NCBI GenBank assembly: GCA_000231825.2
Contig: JH720297.1
Location: forward strand, 1,016,348 to 1,080,347
Source of the DNA: Tetrahymena elliotti 4EA
Taxonomy: Eukaryota; Ciliophora; Oligohymenophorea; Hymenostomatida; Tetrahymenidae
Reading direction: 5' to 3'
Length of the DNA: 64,000 nucleotides
Shown: positions 51,699 to 63,809 of the stretch, in pieces
Layout: every line of letters begins with the position of its first letter
How positions within the stretch are numbered: position 1 is the first letter of the stretch
Position numbers and translations under genes: made by a program
The notes under the pieces: generated by a model
Told to the model about the DNA's origin: nothing
The model's input: only the letters and a program-made list of their open reading frames with translations
Database searches by the model: none

Positions 51699-52898
51699 AT
51701 GTCCCAATCAACTTATGGGTATGAAAAACATGGCTATGAACAGAATATGCTGATTATTGAAATAACAACCAATGCTCTTTCGCTTATAGGAAGCACATTC
51801 ATTGTTTTAATGTATTTATGCCACAAAGATCTTCACACTTTTGCTTATAAACTAGTTTTTTTGTTATCAATTTCAGATATTATTCTTGGAATTGGAAGAA
51901 TATTTAACTTTGAATCTGTGATTACAAAAGATTACGATGCAGATAATGGTATAACATGTCAAATATAAAGTTTTTTAGTTACTTTTGGTGGTCTTTCTAC
52001 AGTAATAACTACTATGGCAATAAGCTGGAGTTTATGCTAAAGTGTTATTTTAGGAATAAATAATCTCGATGACTATAGTAAGTACTATTACATTGGAATA
52101 TTTCTATTTCCTTTTATAGTTTCTATAGTACCATTCGCAACTGGAGATTATGGTGCTTAGGGTATTTCATGCTGGATTTCTGGACACAATGATGGACCTT
52201 ACAGTATAAGAACTTTACTTTGGAGGTTATTTTTGTTTTATATACCTCTCTGGATTTCTATTATTTACAACTTCGTTAATTATTTCAGAATAAGAAAGTT
52301 CCTCTCCTCTCTTTTTGTAGAAAATACTGAAGCCTCTAAATAACATAAATAGATAATAAGAAGATTAAAATTTTATCCACTGATTATGATTATTTGCTAT
52401 TCGTTTGCAACAGTCAATCGTATTTATCAATTCTTTGAGGAAAATGAAGTTGAAGTCATAGCTTATTTACATATTAGTCTTGCAGGTTTATAAGGCTTTT
52501 TCAATTCCTTGGTTTATGGTTTTAATAAATAAATTAAGAGTAAAATATGTAAATCATGTATCAATTAGAAGAAAAAATCTAAAAAATAAGAAGAAAGAGA
52601 TGTAGTTGAGTACTCTAGCAAGAGTAGTCTTGATGAAAATAGATAAAATAACTCCAGAATGCCATCATCTAGTATAGAAAGCAGTATAACAGCAGAAGAT
52701 GAATTTGGCTCAAGTATATAAAAAGAAATGAGAGAAAATTTAGGAAATGACATATACGAATATGATTCTCACCCTGCATAAAAGATATATGATAAAGGTA
52801 TTAACAGAGTAGCACGTTTAAGTGAGCTTTCATCTATTCACAGCAGCTCAAGCAATAAAAACGTCAGTTAAAACTCACATGAAATAAATATATCTTGA
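51699..52898 (+). CDS. Class E (cAMP-receptor-like) seven-TM GPCR
   Basis: Single exon, 399 residues. Seven hydrophobic segments lie between about residues 15 and 285. The TM1-TM2 region HKDLHTFAYKLVFLLSISDI followed by ILGIGRIF matches the Dictyostelium cAMP-receptor/CRL type. CQI at the start of TM3, an ISCWIS loop Cys before TM5, and FNSLVYGFNK at the end of TM7 fit as well. The about 110-residue cytosolic tail is rich in Ser, Glu and Lys with many possible phosphorylation sites. Probable role: plasma-membrane chemoreceptor coupled to a G protein; ligand unknown. The start is the first ATG after an upstream TGA, with an A-rich leader. Confidence 0.82.
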
Positions 52899-53547
52899 TT
52901 TTAAAAATATTAAAAACAATTAATAATAATTATTATTAAATTATAAAAGAATAAAAAAATATCAAAGTGAATAATAAGTGTTATGGTTAGATTATATATA
53001 ATTACTTTATATTAAAAAATGAATATTAATTTTAATTCTGTTAACAAATTAAAATCTAAATATTTTTCTTTTTGCAATTTATTAATTTCATCTATCTATT
53101 AATGATTAAAATAAATAATATAAATCCCAAAATATAAACCTTCTCTTTTTCCATCTCCATAATTTTCTAAAATGGAATTTTAGTAAAAATTTACAAAAAA
53201 AAATCCTTAAAATATATTTTAATAAATTAAATTTGATTTAGATTATATTTTGCTTTAAAGTAAATATTAATTTGTTTAGAAATTTGTATTATTTATAGAT
53301 TCTTTTTTTACTCAAGTTTTTAACAATTTTTTAACAAAAGTAGGTGAATAAATAAATTATAAATTTTTAAATATTCTAAAGAAACATTGCAAAAAAATAG
53401 CTTAGGTAAGTTAACCTTATTTTTTATTATCAGAAAATGTATATCAAAAAGATTAATAATAAATATCTCAATTGATAAACTCAAAATCACATCATAAAAA
53501 AAAGTAAAAACTAATAAAAATAATTTGATATATTAAATTTAGAATTT
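52899..53547. other. Intergenic; upstream region of LRR copy 1
   Basis: AT-rich. From about 53305 onward it resembles the region upstream of LRR copy 2 (shared CTCAAGTTTTTAACAA at 53311 and 56951), showing that the duplication included the 5' flank. Confidence 0.6.
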
Positions 53548-55368
53548 ATGTCAATTTTTGCAAAGTTATTTGGAAAAGATCTTTCAAATTTCCCAAAAGA
53601 AGATGTTAACAAAATTGAAAAGTTCATTTTAACCATCAAAAATATAAAATAACTACAAACTGATGTAAAATCTTAAGAATTTATAAATTATATATCTCCA
53701 AACATAAAATTCTTGTAACTAAGATGTTTAGATGAATCTTTAGTCTCTCTATTGGAAAAAGGATAGTTTAATCTAATTAATTTTAAAAACTTAAAAAATG
53801 TATATTTGTGCTCTGAATATGTTGAGGAAATGTTAACAAATAGAATGGTTTTTGATAAAATTTTTGAGCAAATTTACAATCTTAAAAACTTAGAAAAATT
53901 ATATATCAACTTAGAGTAGATATAGCTAAGTTAAGAATGTATTGCTTAATTAGCTCTAAATATATCAAAGCTTTAGAAAATAGATGCTTTTAGGTTATAA
54001 TTTAGATCCAATCAAATCTAAGATAAAGGATGTGAATAAATTACTCAAGCCATTTCTAAACTCAATCAACTGAGAGAGTTGATACTAAGCTTAAAAAATA
54101 ATTAAATAGGAAATGTTGGTTTTAGGCAAGTTTTTGAAATGATTTCTAAACTTGAAAATTTAGAAAAGTTATAAATTGACTTTCGGGGAAATCAATAAGA
54201 CAATAATGCAAATGAAGACATCTATGACATTTTGAAGGATTCAAAAGTATGCTAAAACCTAAAAGAATTTAGAATTCTATCAGATTCTCCTTCAAGACCT
54301 TTTGTGAAAAATCCGATTAAATTGATTGAATCATTTAATTTATTTACAAATTTAACTAAAGTAAGTTTATCTATAGATGCAAAATCATTCACTGAAAATA
54401 CATCAGATTCTCTCAATAAGATTCTAACTTTAAACAGCAAAACTCTTCAAACAGTTTCGATTGATTTCTTAAAATACAATTTTCCACAAAATAAAGAAAC
54501 AAGTAATTATCTCAATAATATTTTTAAAAATATGGGGAAATGAAAAACTTAGAAAATCTTTTAATTTAATTTCATGATAATTAGTCATACAGCTCTGCCT
54601 TTGAATTTTTACAATAAATAAATTAATGTCCAAAATTATTTAAACTTTCCATATTATCTCAATTCAAAGAGCTCATAATTTTTTGCTAATTAAGTTAAAC
54701 TGTTGATTTTTTCAAGAGACTATTAGAAATTCCTTATTTGGTAGAATTAGATTATGTATCATATTACAAATCATAATTATATTTGTAATCGCATTATTAA
54801 TTTATATAGGCAGATTGGTCTTATAAAAATTTTATTGATAATTATTTGGTGAGTTTGATTAATTAATATGTTTTAAAATCACATTAAAAAAAGTAGTTTA
54901 AAAAAAAAATTTAAGATCTGTTAGAACGTTATGTAGGTGATGAAGATTATTATTCAGAAGGAAGTTAGGAAGATTCTGATTACTAAAATGATGATGAAGA
55001 GGAAGTATAGCAAGAAGGATAAGAGAAAAAAGATAAATATTCGGAAGGACCAGAGGAAGAAAAGTAAAACATAATTGATTAGAGTGGTAAACCTCAAGAA
55101 AATTGTGAGAAAGAAGGTAGTTAAAAGTAATAAAATATAAAATTAAGCTTTGAAGAATAAGAAAGAAATTTGGATAAAACTTTTAAAATTGTAACTGGTT
55201 TAAAGTAAATACATTTCATTTTTGATAGCTCTAAGACCTTATAAGTATAAATAAAGAGAGATATTAAGATTTATTGCATATAATAAAACTTTAAGTAATA
55301 TTTTAGAAACATAGTTCTCAAATTCTCCACATATCAAAAGAAATTTATGGGACTTACATTTGATTTGA
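53548..55368 (+). pseudogene. LRR family copy 1, two frameshifts
   Basis: Aligned with intact copies at 57207 and 61026, the frame is normal for 331 codons (53548-54543), starting MSIFAKLFGKDLSNFPKE. Then one T is missing where copy 2 has GGGTAAATG and copy 1 has GGGAAATG, which creates TGA at 54541-54543. Downstream the next frame continues the homology for over 200 codons, through an acidic Gln/Glu linker. Near 55210-55225 a second indel returns the frame to the conserved end (RNLWDLHLI, stop 55366-55368). Residues 1-330 are RNI-like leucine-rich repeats (FEMISKLENLEKL and similar). Both indels sit near short homopolymers, so assembly error is the alternative; if real, a truncated 331-residue product is possible. 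Confidence 0.75.
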
Positions 55369-55885
55369 ATGTATAAACATAAAGTAAGTTGCAATTTTAA
55401 AAGCAAAGTTTTGTAGATTTATCTAATCTTTATCAATTATTTTCCTCTATTTTAAAATTTTACAAAATACATTTATTGTTTTAGATAATACAGATAATAA
55501 AATAAAATATCTATTATATTAATTAAAATACATTTAAAAGCAAATACTATCCATTAAAAAAATTTATAATTTTTTTTTTTAAAGAAAATATATCACAATT
55601 CATAAAAATCGAGAACTAAGAAGAAACAAAAATTTAATATGACATAAAAATATTTTTTAAATTGTTTGTGCCTGAAATCAATTTTGAATAATTTTTTATT
55701 CCTAGTTATTATTTTTGAATCTTTGTTTATTTTTATAATTTAACCTTTAGCGTGCAAAATACTTCTTCAATAGTTTTCATAAAAAAAATATTTAGTCCAA
55801 ATACCTGAAGAACTGTCTATTGTGGATTAAGAAGTTTGTATTTTGAAATAAAACCAAATTTTGTAAATTAATTTTCTAGTATTTC

Positions 55886-56616
55886 ATGATGCATACCCTG
55901 AAAAAAATAGAATGAACAAAATGATTGCTAGACATCTATTTAAATTTTTAACCATTAACTCAAGCTTAAATGTAAAAAATAAATTTTTAGTCTAAGTGTA
56001 CAATTAATTTGTATATTTATGAAACAACCCAAACTCAATGGGAAACCATTTAGGGTTGAGGTTTGGGTTGCATAGAAATTTACTACTTATTATTATGTTA
56101 ATTAATATAACCTTTTTTTGATTACAAACAGAAAGAATTATGATATAATCTGCGTTAATAACTTTCTAAACCAAAATCTAAAAAGTTGATAATAAATTAT
56201 ACACAACCTAATATTTTCCATTTCTTAGGATTTAATTTAGATTTCCAAGTTTTAATCTATCCATATTAATCTTTCCTAAATATTCCTTTTTTTTATCCAT
56301 TTTAAACTACTATGTTGAATTAATTAATAACTTACTTAAGTTCAAGTGATTATTAAAGTGTAAGTGCTCTGCAGGATGAAACCATAGGTACCTTGAATTA
56401 TATCCAAATATCCTTTCAATAGTAGATAATTGGAGTAATTTATTCTATTTCTATTATTTTTTTATTACATTCATTTTATTTACTGCTTTTTTAGCTTTTC
56501 TCACTAGATATTTTTGAGTATGATATCGTTCGTGGCCAATTTATCTTTTTCTCTATACTGTTTTGGCTTCGATTGTTTAGAAGCACATATTTTAGCCATT
56601 TTTCTATGTAGAATCT
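55886..56616 (-). other. Doubtful minus-strand open region
   Basis: On the minus strand, one frame has no TGA for more than 240 codons and stays open upstream of 56616 as well. It includes fairly protein-like stretches (RQIGHERYHTQKYLVRKAKK, STIERIFGYNSRYLWFHPAE). A second frame over the right part also looks protein-like (VDYNYWKRRF). The mix suggests a decayed gene or transposon relic rather than an intact one. The hairpin at 56025-56070 lies inside. No family recognised. Confidence 0.2.
56025..56070. ncRNA. GC-rich hairpin, unclassified
   Basis: CAACCCAAA at 56025-56033 pairs with TTTGGGTTG at 56062-56070. After a one-base bulge (G61), CTCAA at 56034-56038 pairs with TTGAG at 56056-56060. 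The loop holds AATGG-GAAA-CCATT, an alternative inner stem with a GNRA-type tetraloop. This stands out in DNA that is otherwise over 80 percent A+T. No promoter or known RNA class recognised, so 'ncRNA' is tentative. Confidence 0.35.
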
Positions 56617-57206
56617 AAAGTAGGATTTTTCTTCTTTTCAAATACAATCAAATACTAAGTTAAATAAACAAACAATAGGGGTATCGAATCTTCTTTTCCA
56701 ATAATTGTAATCTACTCTAACTTGCAAAAAGATTTATAGTTTTTCACCCTTTTCATATTTTAAATATTTTAAGTATAAAAAAAATTTTTTTTTTCACACT
56801 ATTCTGAAAAATTCAACATCAAATGTAAATTTTGATAAAATAGTTCAAAATCCTTATTTTTTCTTCAAACAAATCAAAAATGATTAAAATAAAATTTGGC
56901 TTTCAAATTTACATGCTTATAAAATTTTAATATTTTATTGACCATTTTTACTCAAGTTTTTAACAAACTTTAATGTAATAAATAAAGAATTAAATTTTTA
57001 GTTATTTTAAAAGTATTGTAAATAGAAAGTATATTTTACTTTATTTTTTCTATTTATTTTTTATCAGAAATTAAATTTCAAAAGATTTATTATAAATATC
57101 TAAATTAATAAACTGATAATCTTATCATCAATAGAATATTGATTTTTATTTCATCAAAAAAATTAAAAACTGATAAAAATAATAAGATAAATCAAATTTC
57201 ATCCTG

Positions 57207-59057
57207 ATGTCTATTTTCGCAAAGTTATAAGGAAAAGATTTTTCAAATTTTCCAAAAGAAGATGTCAACAAAATAGAAAAGCTAATTTTAACCATTAAAA
57301 ATTTAAAATAGCTAGAAACTGATCAATAATTTTAAGAATTTATAAATTAAGTATCTCCAAATATAAAATACTTAAGACTTAAATGCTTAGAATCTCTAGT
57401 CTCTCTATTGCAAAAAGGATAGTTTAATCTGACTAATTTTAAAAACTTAAAATGCTTATCTTTGAGCTCCGAATATAATGATTAAATGTTAAGAAGTGAT
57501 TAAAAGCTTTTTGATAAAATTTTTGAGCAAATTTACAGCCTCCAGAACCTAGAAAAGTTATATATTGACTTAGAGTCAACATAATTGGTTAAAGAATTTA
57601 TTTCTTAAATCGCTTAAAGTATATCAAAGCTGAAGAAAATAGGTACTTTGAGGTTAGAATTAGGTCATAATTAAATCTAAGATAAAGGATGTGAATAAAT
57701 TACTCAAGCCATTTCTAAACTCACTCAACTAAGAGAGTTGACCATAGGTTTAGAAAATAATAATATAGGAAATGTTGGTTTTAGGCAAGTTTTTCAAATG
57801 ATCTCTAAACTTGAAAACTTAGAAAAGTTATAAATTGATTTATGGGGAAATGAATAAGACGATAACGCAGATGAAGACATCTATGAAATTTTGAAGAATT
57901 CAAAAGTATGCTAAAGCCTAAAAGAATTCAGAATTCTATCAGACACTACAAGACCTTTTGTGAAAAATCCGATTAAATTGATTGAATCATTTAATTTATT
58001 TACTAATTTAATTAAAGTTAGTTTATCAATAGATACAAACTCATTCACTGAAAATATATCAGATTCTCTCAATAACATTCTAACTTTAAACAGCAAAACT
58101 CTTCAAACCGTTTCAATTGATTTCTTAAAAAGCCATGATAATCCAAACATAGAAACAAGCAATGGTCTTAACAACATTTTTAATAACATGGGGTAAATGA
58201 AAAACTTAGAAAATCTTTTCATTTAATTTCATGATCATTAGTCATACAGCTCTGCCTTTGAATTTTTACAATAAATAAATTAATGTCCAAAATTAGTTAA
58301 ACTATCAATATCTTCTTAATTCAAAGAGCTCATTAATTGCTAATTAAGTTAAACTGTTAATTTTTTCAAGAGACTATTAGAAATTCCTTATTTAATAGAA
58401 TTTGATTATGCTAAATACAATTAAGAATTAGATTTCTAATGGTATGATTAGTTTTTCTAGGTGGATTGGTCTTATAAATATTTTATTGATGATAATTTGG
58501 TTAATTTGATTAATTAAAATCTTTAAGAATCAGATTAAAAAAAATAATTGCAATAAAAAATTTAAGAACTTTAAGAATAATATATAGGAGATGGAGATTA
58601 TTCATACTCTGAAAGAAGTTAGGAAGATTCTGATTACTAAAGCCATGAGGAAGAGGAAGGATAAGATGAAGAAGATGAATATGAAGATGTAGATAATGAT
58701 GATGAGGATGAGGATGAAGTAGATTAAGAAGGATAAGAGGAGTAGAACCAAAACTTAATTGATTAAAGTTATGAGAGTGAAGAATTTAGTGATCAAGAAG
58801 ACAGTTAAGATGAATAAAATATTAAATTAAGCTTTGAAGAATAAGAAAGAAAGCTGGAAAAAACATTTTCAAATCTAACTTATTTGAAAAAATCTAGGTA
58901 GACATCATATTTTATAGCTCTTAGGCACTATTAGTACAAATAAAGAGAGCTGTTAAGATTTATTGCATATAATAAAATTTTAAGTAGTATTTTAGAAACT
59001 CAGTTCTCAAATTCTCCTCATATCAAAAGAAATTTATGGGACTTACATTTGATTTGA
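57207..59057 (+). CDS. LRR family copy 2, intact
   Basis: Single exon, 616 residues, starting MSIFAKLQGKDFSNFPKE. Residues 1-400 contain repeated L-x-x-L-x-x-L elements such as ISKLTQLRELTIGLENNNIG and FQMISKLENLEKLQ, typical of RNI-like leucine-rich repeats. An extremely acidic Asp/Glu/Gln linker lies near 465-545. A conserved C-terminal module (YFIALRHYQYKQRELLRFIA, ending RNLWDLHLI) follows. No signal peptide, membrane segment or enzyme motif. Very similar to copy 1 at nucleotide level, less to copy 3. A protein-binding role is the general expectation for LRRs; the partner is unknown. Confidence 0.88.
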
Positions 59058-61025
59058 ACTTTAACCATATAAATTAAGTTAGAATTTTAAAGCTATTCTT
59101 TAATTATTTTTTTTCTCAGTAAAATCAGCACGTTTAATTTTTTTATGTATTTTTAAATCATACGATAGGTTGAGTTTTAGTTTAAAAATCTATTATTATT
59201 TTTAATTTTGATTAAATAATTTTAAATAACTTAAAATAACAGCAATTTATTAATCTCAAATAAATTTACAAATTATTATAAAAATTTATGGAGTCAATTA
59301 TTAATTAATAAATTAAAGATTGATCAAAAAGAAGAAAGAAATAATAGAACTAGAGGTATAAATCATTTAATGCAAATTACATACTAAAAAACCTCATTAT
59401 TAATGCAACAATAAAAAACAATAAAGCTAATACCTTTTTAAATTTTTTCTGATAAAAAAGAGAGAAAATTAAAATTTTTTTACATTTTTTGTCTGAAAAA
59501 AAGGTATAAAGTGATGTAGTAAACTTTAATTCCATACTGATGAATTTTTTAGAGAAGATCCATAAGATATCAAACACTATTATATACAGTGCCTGCAGCC
59601 AATTTTTACCTATTCAAAAAAAATTTTTTTTTATTTCAGATAGAGAAGGCACTTTTCTAAGCTCGTTCCAATATTTTTTGCCCCTTCTGCACCAAGATCA
59701 TTCCAACTACTTGATATTTTGGCACTTTTCTAAGCTCGTTCCAATATTTTTTGCCCCTTCTGCACCAAGATCATTCCCACTACTCATAAAATAAGAAAAG
59801 ACAGATATGTAAAAGAATATGCTATTACTCTTATATTTTGAAGAATAAGAATAGAATTATTCTAATTTTCTTCTATTCTAAGACTTTTAAAAAACTATTT
59901 TTAAATATTCATTATTGAATTTCAAAAAAAATATTCTCCTTCTATTTTAAATTAAAATTGCTTTCATGAAAGTTTTTCAAAATTTAGTTTGTCTAATTTT
60001 ACTTTCACACTATTCTAAATTATTCCATCATTCAAAAAGAATAATTTTTATTTTTTTAATTTTATTGAAAATATTCTCTATTCTAATCTAAACTAAACTT
60101 TTATTGAAAAATATATTTTTAGGAAAGTATATTATTGAATAACAAATAGAATTATTTTTCACTTTTTCAATTTCTAAACAAAAAGATTAATTTATAATAT
60201 ACTTTTGATTGGATTTTCAATTTATTGTTATTTTTGTTCTTTGGATGAAGTATATCAATGAATCTATTTAAAGGAAAGGAATTATTAAACAAAGTTAGAA
60301 ATTAAAGTAATTATGCTTCTGAATTATGTTAGTTCTAATTAAATATAGATCAAAATAGCTCATTAAAGTTAACTACCTTCAAAATTTAATATTAAAGTTA
60401 AGTAAAGTTAATAAGAAATTTAAGTTAAGCTATGAATAAAATTAAATATTTGTTGGTAAAATGAGCTTAACTTCTTCTCACATAGTATTCAAAAATTATC
60501 TAAATTTTTCTAAATTCTGTAATCTGAATTTAAATATATGTAAATTTTGTTTAAATACTATATTTTGAATTACATTTACCACAACATTCTACATAAGAAT
60601 ATTCTATTCTTTGAAAAAAGTAATTTCCTGAATAATATTGTTTGAATAAATAAATAATTATCAAAATGAATAAACTTGTAAACAATTCTAATCTAATTTA
60701 TTCATTTGTATGATAAATAGATTTTTTTATAATTTATAAAAAATCTAAATTAATTTGAAAATTTTATTATCAAAATAAGTGTATTAAAAGATATTTTTAT
60801 ACTTGAATACATACAATAAATGAAATAAATCTTCTTGATTTTTCAGTTTTTAATTTTGTTAATTCATCAAGTTTAACTATTGATAAATATCAGATATTCT
60901 AAATATTCTAATTGGATTCCTTCAAAATAACATTCATAAAATATCTTACCAAAAAAATACAAAAATCAATAATATTTATCATAACAAAAAATATCAAAAA
61001 AAGATATATTTCAAATTTATTTCTG
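59058..61025. other. Gap between LRR copies 2 and 3
   Basis: About 2 kb AT-rich. Holds the 73-bp-period direct repeat at 59648-59784 (separate entry). No gene supported. Confidence 0.55.
59648..59784. repeat. Direct repeat, 2 copies, period 73 bp
   Basis: Copy 1 starts at 59648 and copy 2 at 59721. The first 64 bp (from GGCACTTTTCTAAGCTCGTT through TTGCCCCTTCTGCACCAAGA to CTACT) differ at one base. The unit is unusually GC-rich for this spacer. It may be a duplicated regulatory element or a mobile-element fragment. Confidence 0.95.
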
Positions 61026-62855
61026 ATGTCATTATCTGAAAACATATTAAAAAAAGTTCTATAAAAGCTGCAAAAAGAAGATATAAATAAAATCGAAAGA
61101 CTAGCATTAAGCAAGAGTAATATAGAATATCTAGAAACAGATTACAAATTTTAATAATTCTTAGTATAAGTATCTCCAAACATAAAATTTTTATTGTTTA
61201 CAAGTTTAAAATGCTTAATTTCTCTAGTTGAGATAGATTAATTTAATCTAACTAATTTTAGAAATTTATAATGCCTATCTGTAAAATCTGAACATGTGGG
61301 ATTATTTAGAAGAAATAATCAACTCTTAGGTTAAATTTTTGAGTAAATTTGTAGTCTTCAAAATCTTTAGAAATTATAGTTAGACTTAGTGGCAACTTAG
61401 TTGGGTGAAAAGTTTATTTCTGAAATGGCATAAATTATACCAAAATTTTAGAAAATAGATACTTTTAGATTAGAATTGGGACAAAATCTCATCTAAGATG
61501 AAGGATGTGAATAAATTACTCAATCGATTTCTAAACTCACTCAATTAAAAGAACTGATCTTAGGATTAGAGAATAATTAAATAGGAAATGTTGGTTTTAG
61601 ACATGTTTTTGAGATGGTTTCTAAACTAGAAAACTTGGAAAGATTATAAATTGATTTCTGGAATAATTAATAAGACGATAATGCAAACGAAGACATCTAT
61701 GACATTTTAAAGAATTCTAAAGTATGCTAAAATCTATAAGAATTTAGAATTTAATCAGATTCACCTTATAGAATCAATAAAAACCCAATTAAATTAACTT
61801 AATCACTTCAATTATTTAATAGTTTAAGAATAATCTATTTATCGCTAGATACAAATTCATTCAATGAAAATACATCAGATTCTCTTAATTAGATTCTAAC
61901 TCGAAATAGCAAAACTCTTCAAACAGCTATAATTGAATTCTTAAAATTTCATGATATATCGACTAAAGAAACTAACAATTTTATCAACAATATTTTTTAA
62001 AACAGTGAGTAAATGAAAAAATTAGAAAGTCTACTTATCTAATTTCATCACTATTAATCTTACAGTTCAGCATTTGAATTTTTCCAGTAGATATAACTCT
62101 GCCCAGTATTAGTAAAATTAGATGTTTCTTCAGAATTTTATGAATTACAAAATTGTTCATTGAGCCAAATTAAAGAATTTTTTGAGAGGATTCTAAATAT
62201 TCCCTACTTAATAGAATTTAACTATGCAAAATACAGCTAATAATTAGATTTTAGTATTTATCTTCAGCTTTTTTAGAAGGATTGGTAGTGTAAACATTAT
62301 ATTGATGATAATTTTATTGATATGATTTCTTCTAATCTTAAGAAACGAAAGGAAAGAGAATTCCTCTAAAGAATTCAATACTTAAGGGATAAATATATTT
62401 TTGTTGAAAATATATCATATTTAGATGAAACTTGGCTTGAATTTGATAGTGAAAATGAAATAGAGGAAGAAATTATGTAAATACAAAGTGAAGATATAGA
62501 CAATAATCTAAAAGAGCATGTTCAAAATGACAATATAGAAATTGAAGATGAAGATGAAAATTCAAGTAATTAAAATAATGAAAAAAATGAAGAATAGATA
62601 AATAAAAAAGAAAAAATTAAATTTTTAAGCTTATAAGAATAAGAAGAAAAATTGGATTAATCTTTTGCAGAATTAACCTCTTTGTAAGTACCAAAATTGA
62701 TTTCATATTTTATAACTCTAAGACATTTCAAGTATAAATAAATAGAACTATTAAGATTTACAGTATACAATAAAATCTTAAGTAACATTTTAGAAACTTA
62801 GTTCTCAAATTCTCCACATATAAAAAGAAATTTATGGGACTTACATTTGATTTGA
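61026..62855 (+). CDS. LRR family copy 3, intact
   Basis: Single exon, 609 residues, starting MSLSENILKKVLQKLQKEDI. It keeps the same order: LRR region (for example ISKLTQLKELILGLENNQIG, FEMVSKLENLERLQ), then an acidic linker (about 470-540), then the C-terminal module with YFITLRHFKYKQIELLRFTV and RNLWDLHLI just before TGA. It is more diverged than copies 1 and 2, especially at the N-terminus and linker, so this duplication is older. The invariant end motif and retained frame over 609 codons argue that the family is under selection. Confidence 0.87.
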
Positions 62856-63386
62856 AAAGTATAACTTGCTAACTCAGTTAAAGTTTAAAATTAAATTGCC
62901 TTGATGAAAATTAAAATGTTTCTTCATTTAAGTTTAACTAATTTCATATAGATTATTTTAATTTTTTGAAAATACCTAAAAAAAATATTTGAATAAAAAT
63001 TACCTACAAAGTTAATTTAAAATTAATATTATCACAATATCTATCATAAATTTGTAGAAGTTAAAAGTTACATATAATTTCTAACAATATCATATTTTTT
63101 TAATTTTGATTTTTTTGGAATGTCTCACTTTTTTAATCAATACCATATTCCCTCAAATCTAGCAACCTGCAATTTGGAAAAAGTATAGGGGATAATGTGA
63201 TCCAATATTTTATCATGTATTCATAAAAACCCAAGTATATAAGTTACTTGGAATAAAATGAATGTATTTATGTATGTATTATTATTATTATTGTGAAGAT
63301 AATAAATTAAACTATAAAAAGTCAGACAAGCATAAATAGATATTTTTTAGAAGACAAAAAGATTTATGAAAATAAGTTAATTATAA
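62856..63386. other. Intergenic
   Basis: AT-rich spacer with a short TAT/ATT microsatellite near 63268-63292. Nothing else recognised. Confidence 0.55.
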
Positions 63387-63809
63387 ATGAATTCTTTACT
63401 GCTATCACTCGTTGTATCAGCATTGATAACGTAGCTATCACAGGATCAAAGAAATAATATACTTCAAGAAACAAGAAAAGTTTTATTTTTGAAATCCAAA
63501 ATTTATTTTTGTATTTTTAATCCGAAAAACAAGGTTTATTTTTAAGGAAAAATTAAAATCAGGATTTTTTTATTGTTAATATTTGTGATATTATTTAAGC
63601 TTTTCTTTCAAGTTATTATCTTCTTTTTATTATTTACTCATTTCATTGATTTTTTTAGATTTATCTTTATTAAGAAGGCCATTCTTTTATATAATCATGA
63701 ATCTTTTCCTAATCTACCTCCTATTATTATAAGCTTTTATCTAATTCAGAATATTATTTAAGCATTTAAGAAAAATTTTTGCTATCTAAAACTAAATCTA
63801 GTTTATTGA
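63387..63809 (+). CDS. Possible secreted protein, first exon(s)
   Basis: The ATG at 63387 opens with a good signal peptide (MNSLLLSLVVSALITQLSQ) followed by a polar stretch to about residue 31. The frame then runs to TGA at 63807-63809 through Phe/Ile-rich sequence that looks intronic. I infer a short first exon ending near 63480 and later exons to the right: TTATAG near 63850 is a candidate acceptor, followed by a frame open to the window end. Product unknown; exact structure unresolved. Confidence 0.35.

Larger units (their letters stand above)
55369..57206. other. Gap between LRR copies 1 and 2
   Basis: Contains a GC-rich hairpin at 56025-56070 and a long TGA-free frame on the minus strand (55886 to about 56760), both listed separately. 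The right 250 bp resembles the 5' flank of LRR copy 1. Confidence 0.55.

Noticed and set aside
56025..56070. Telomere-like repeat at the hairpin
   Set aside because: The arms contain TTTGGGTTG, not repeats of GGGGTT, and no tandem array exists.
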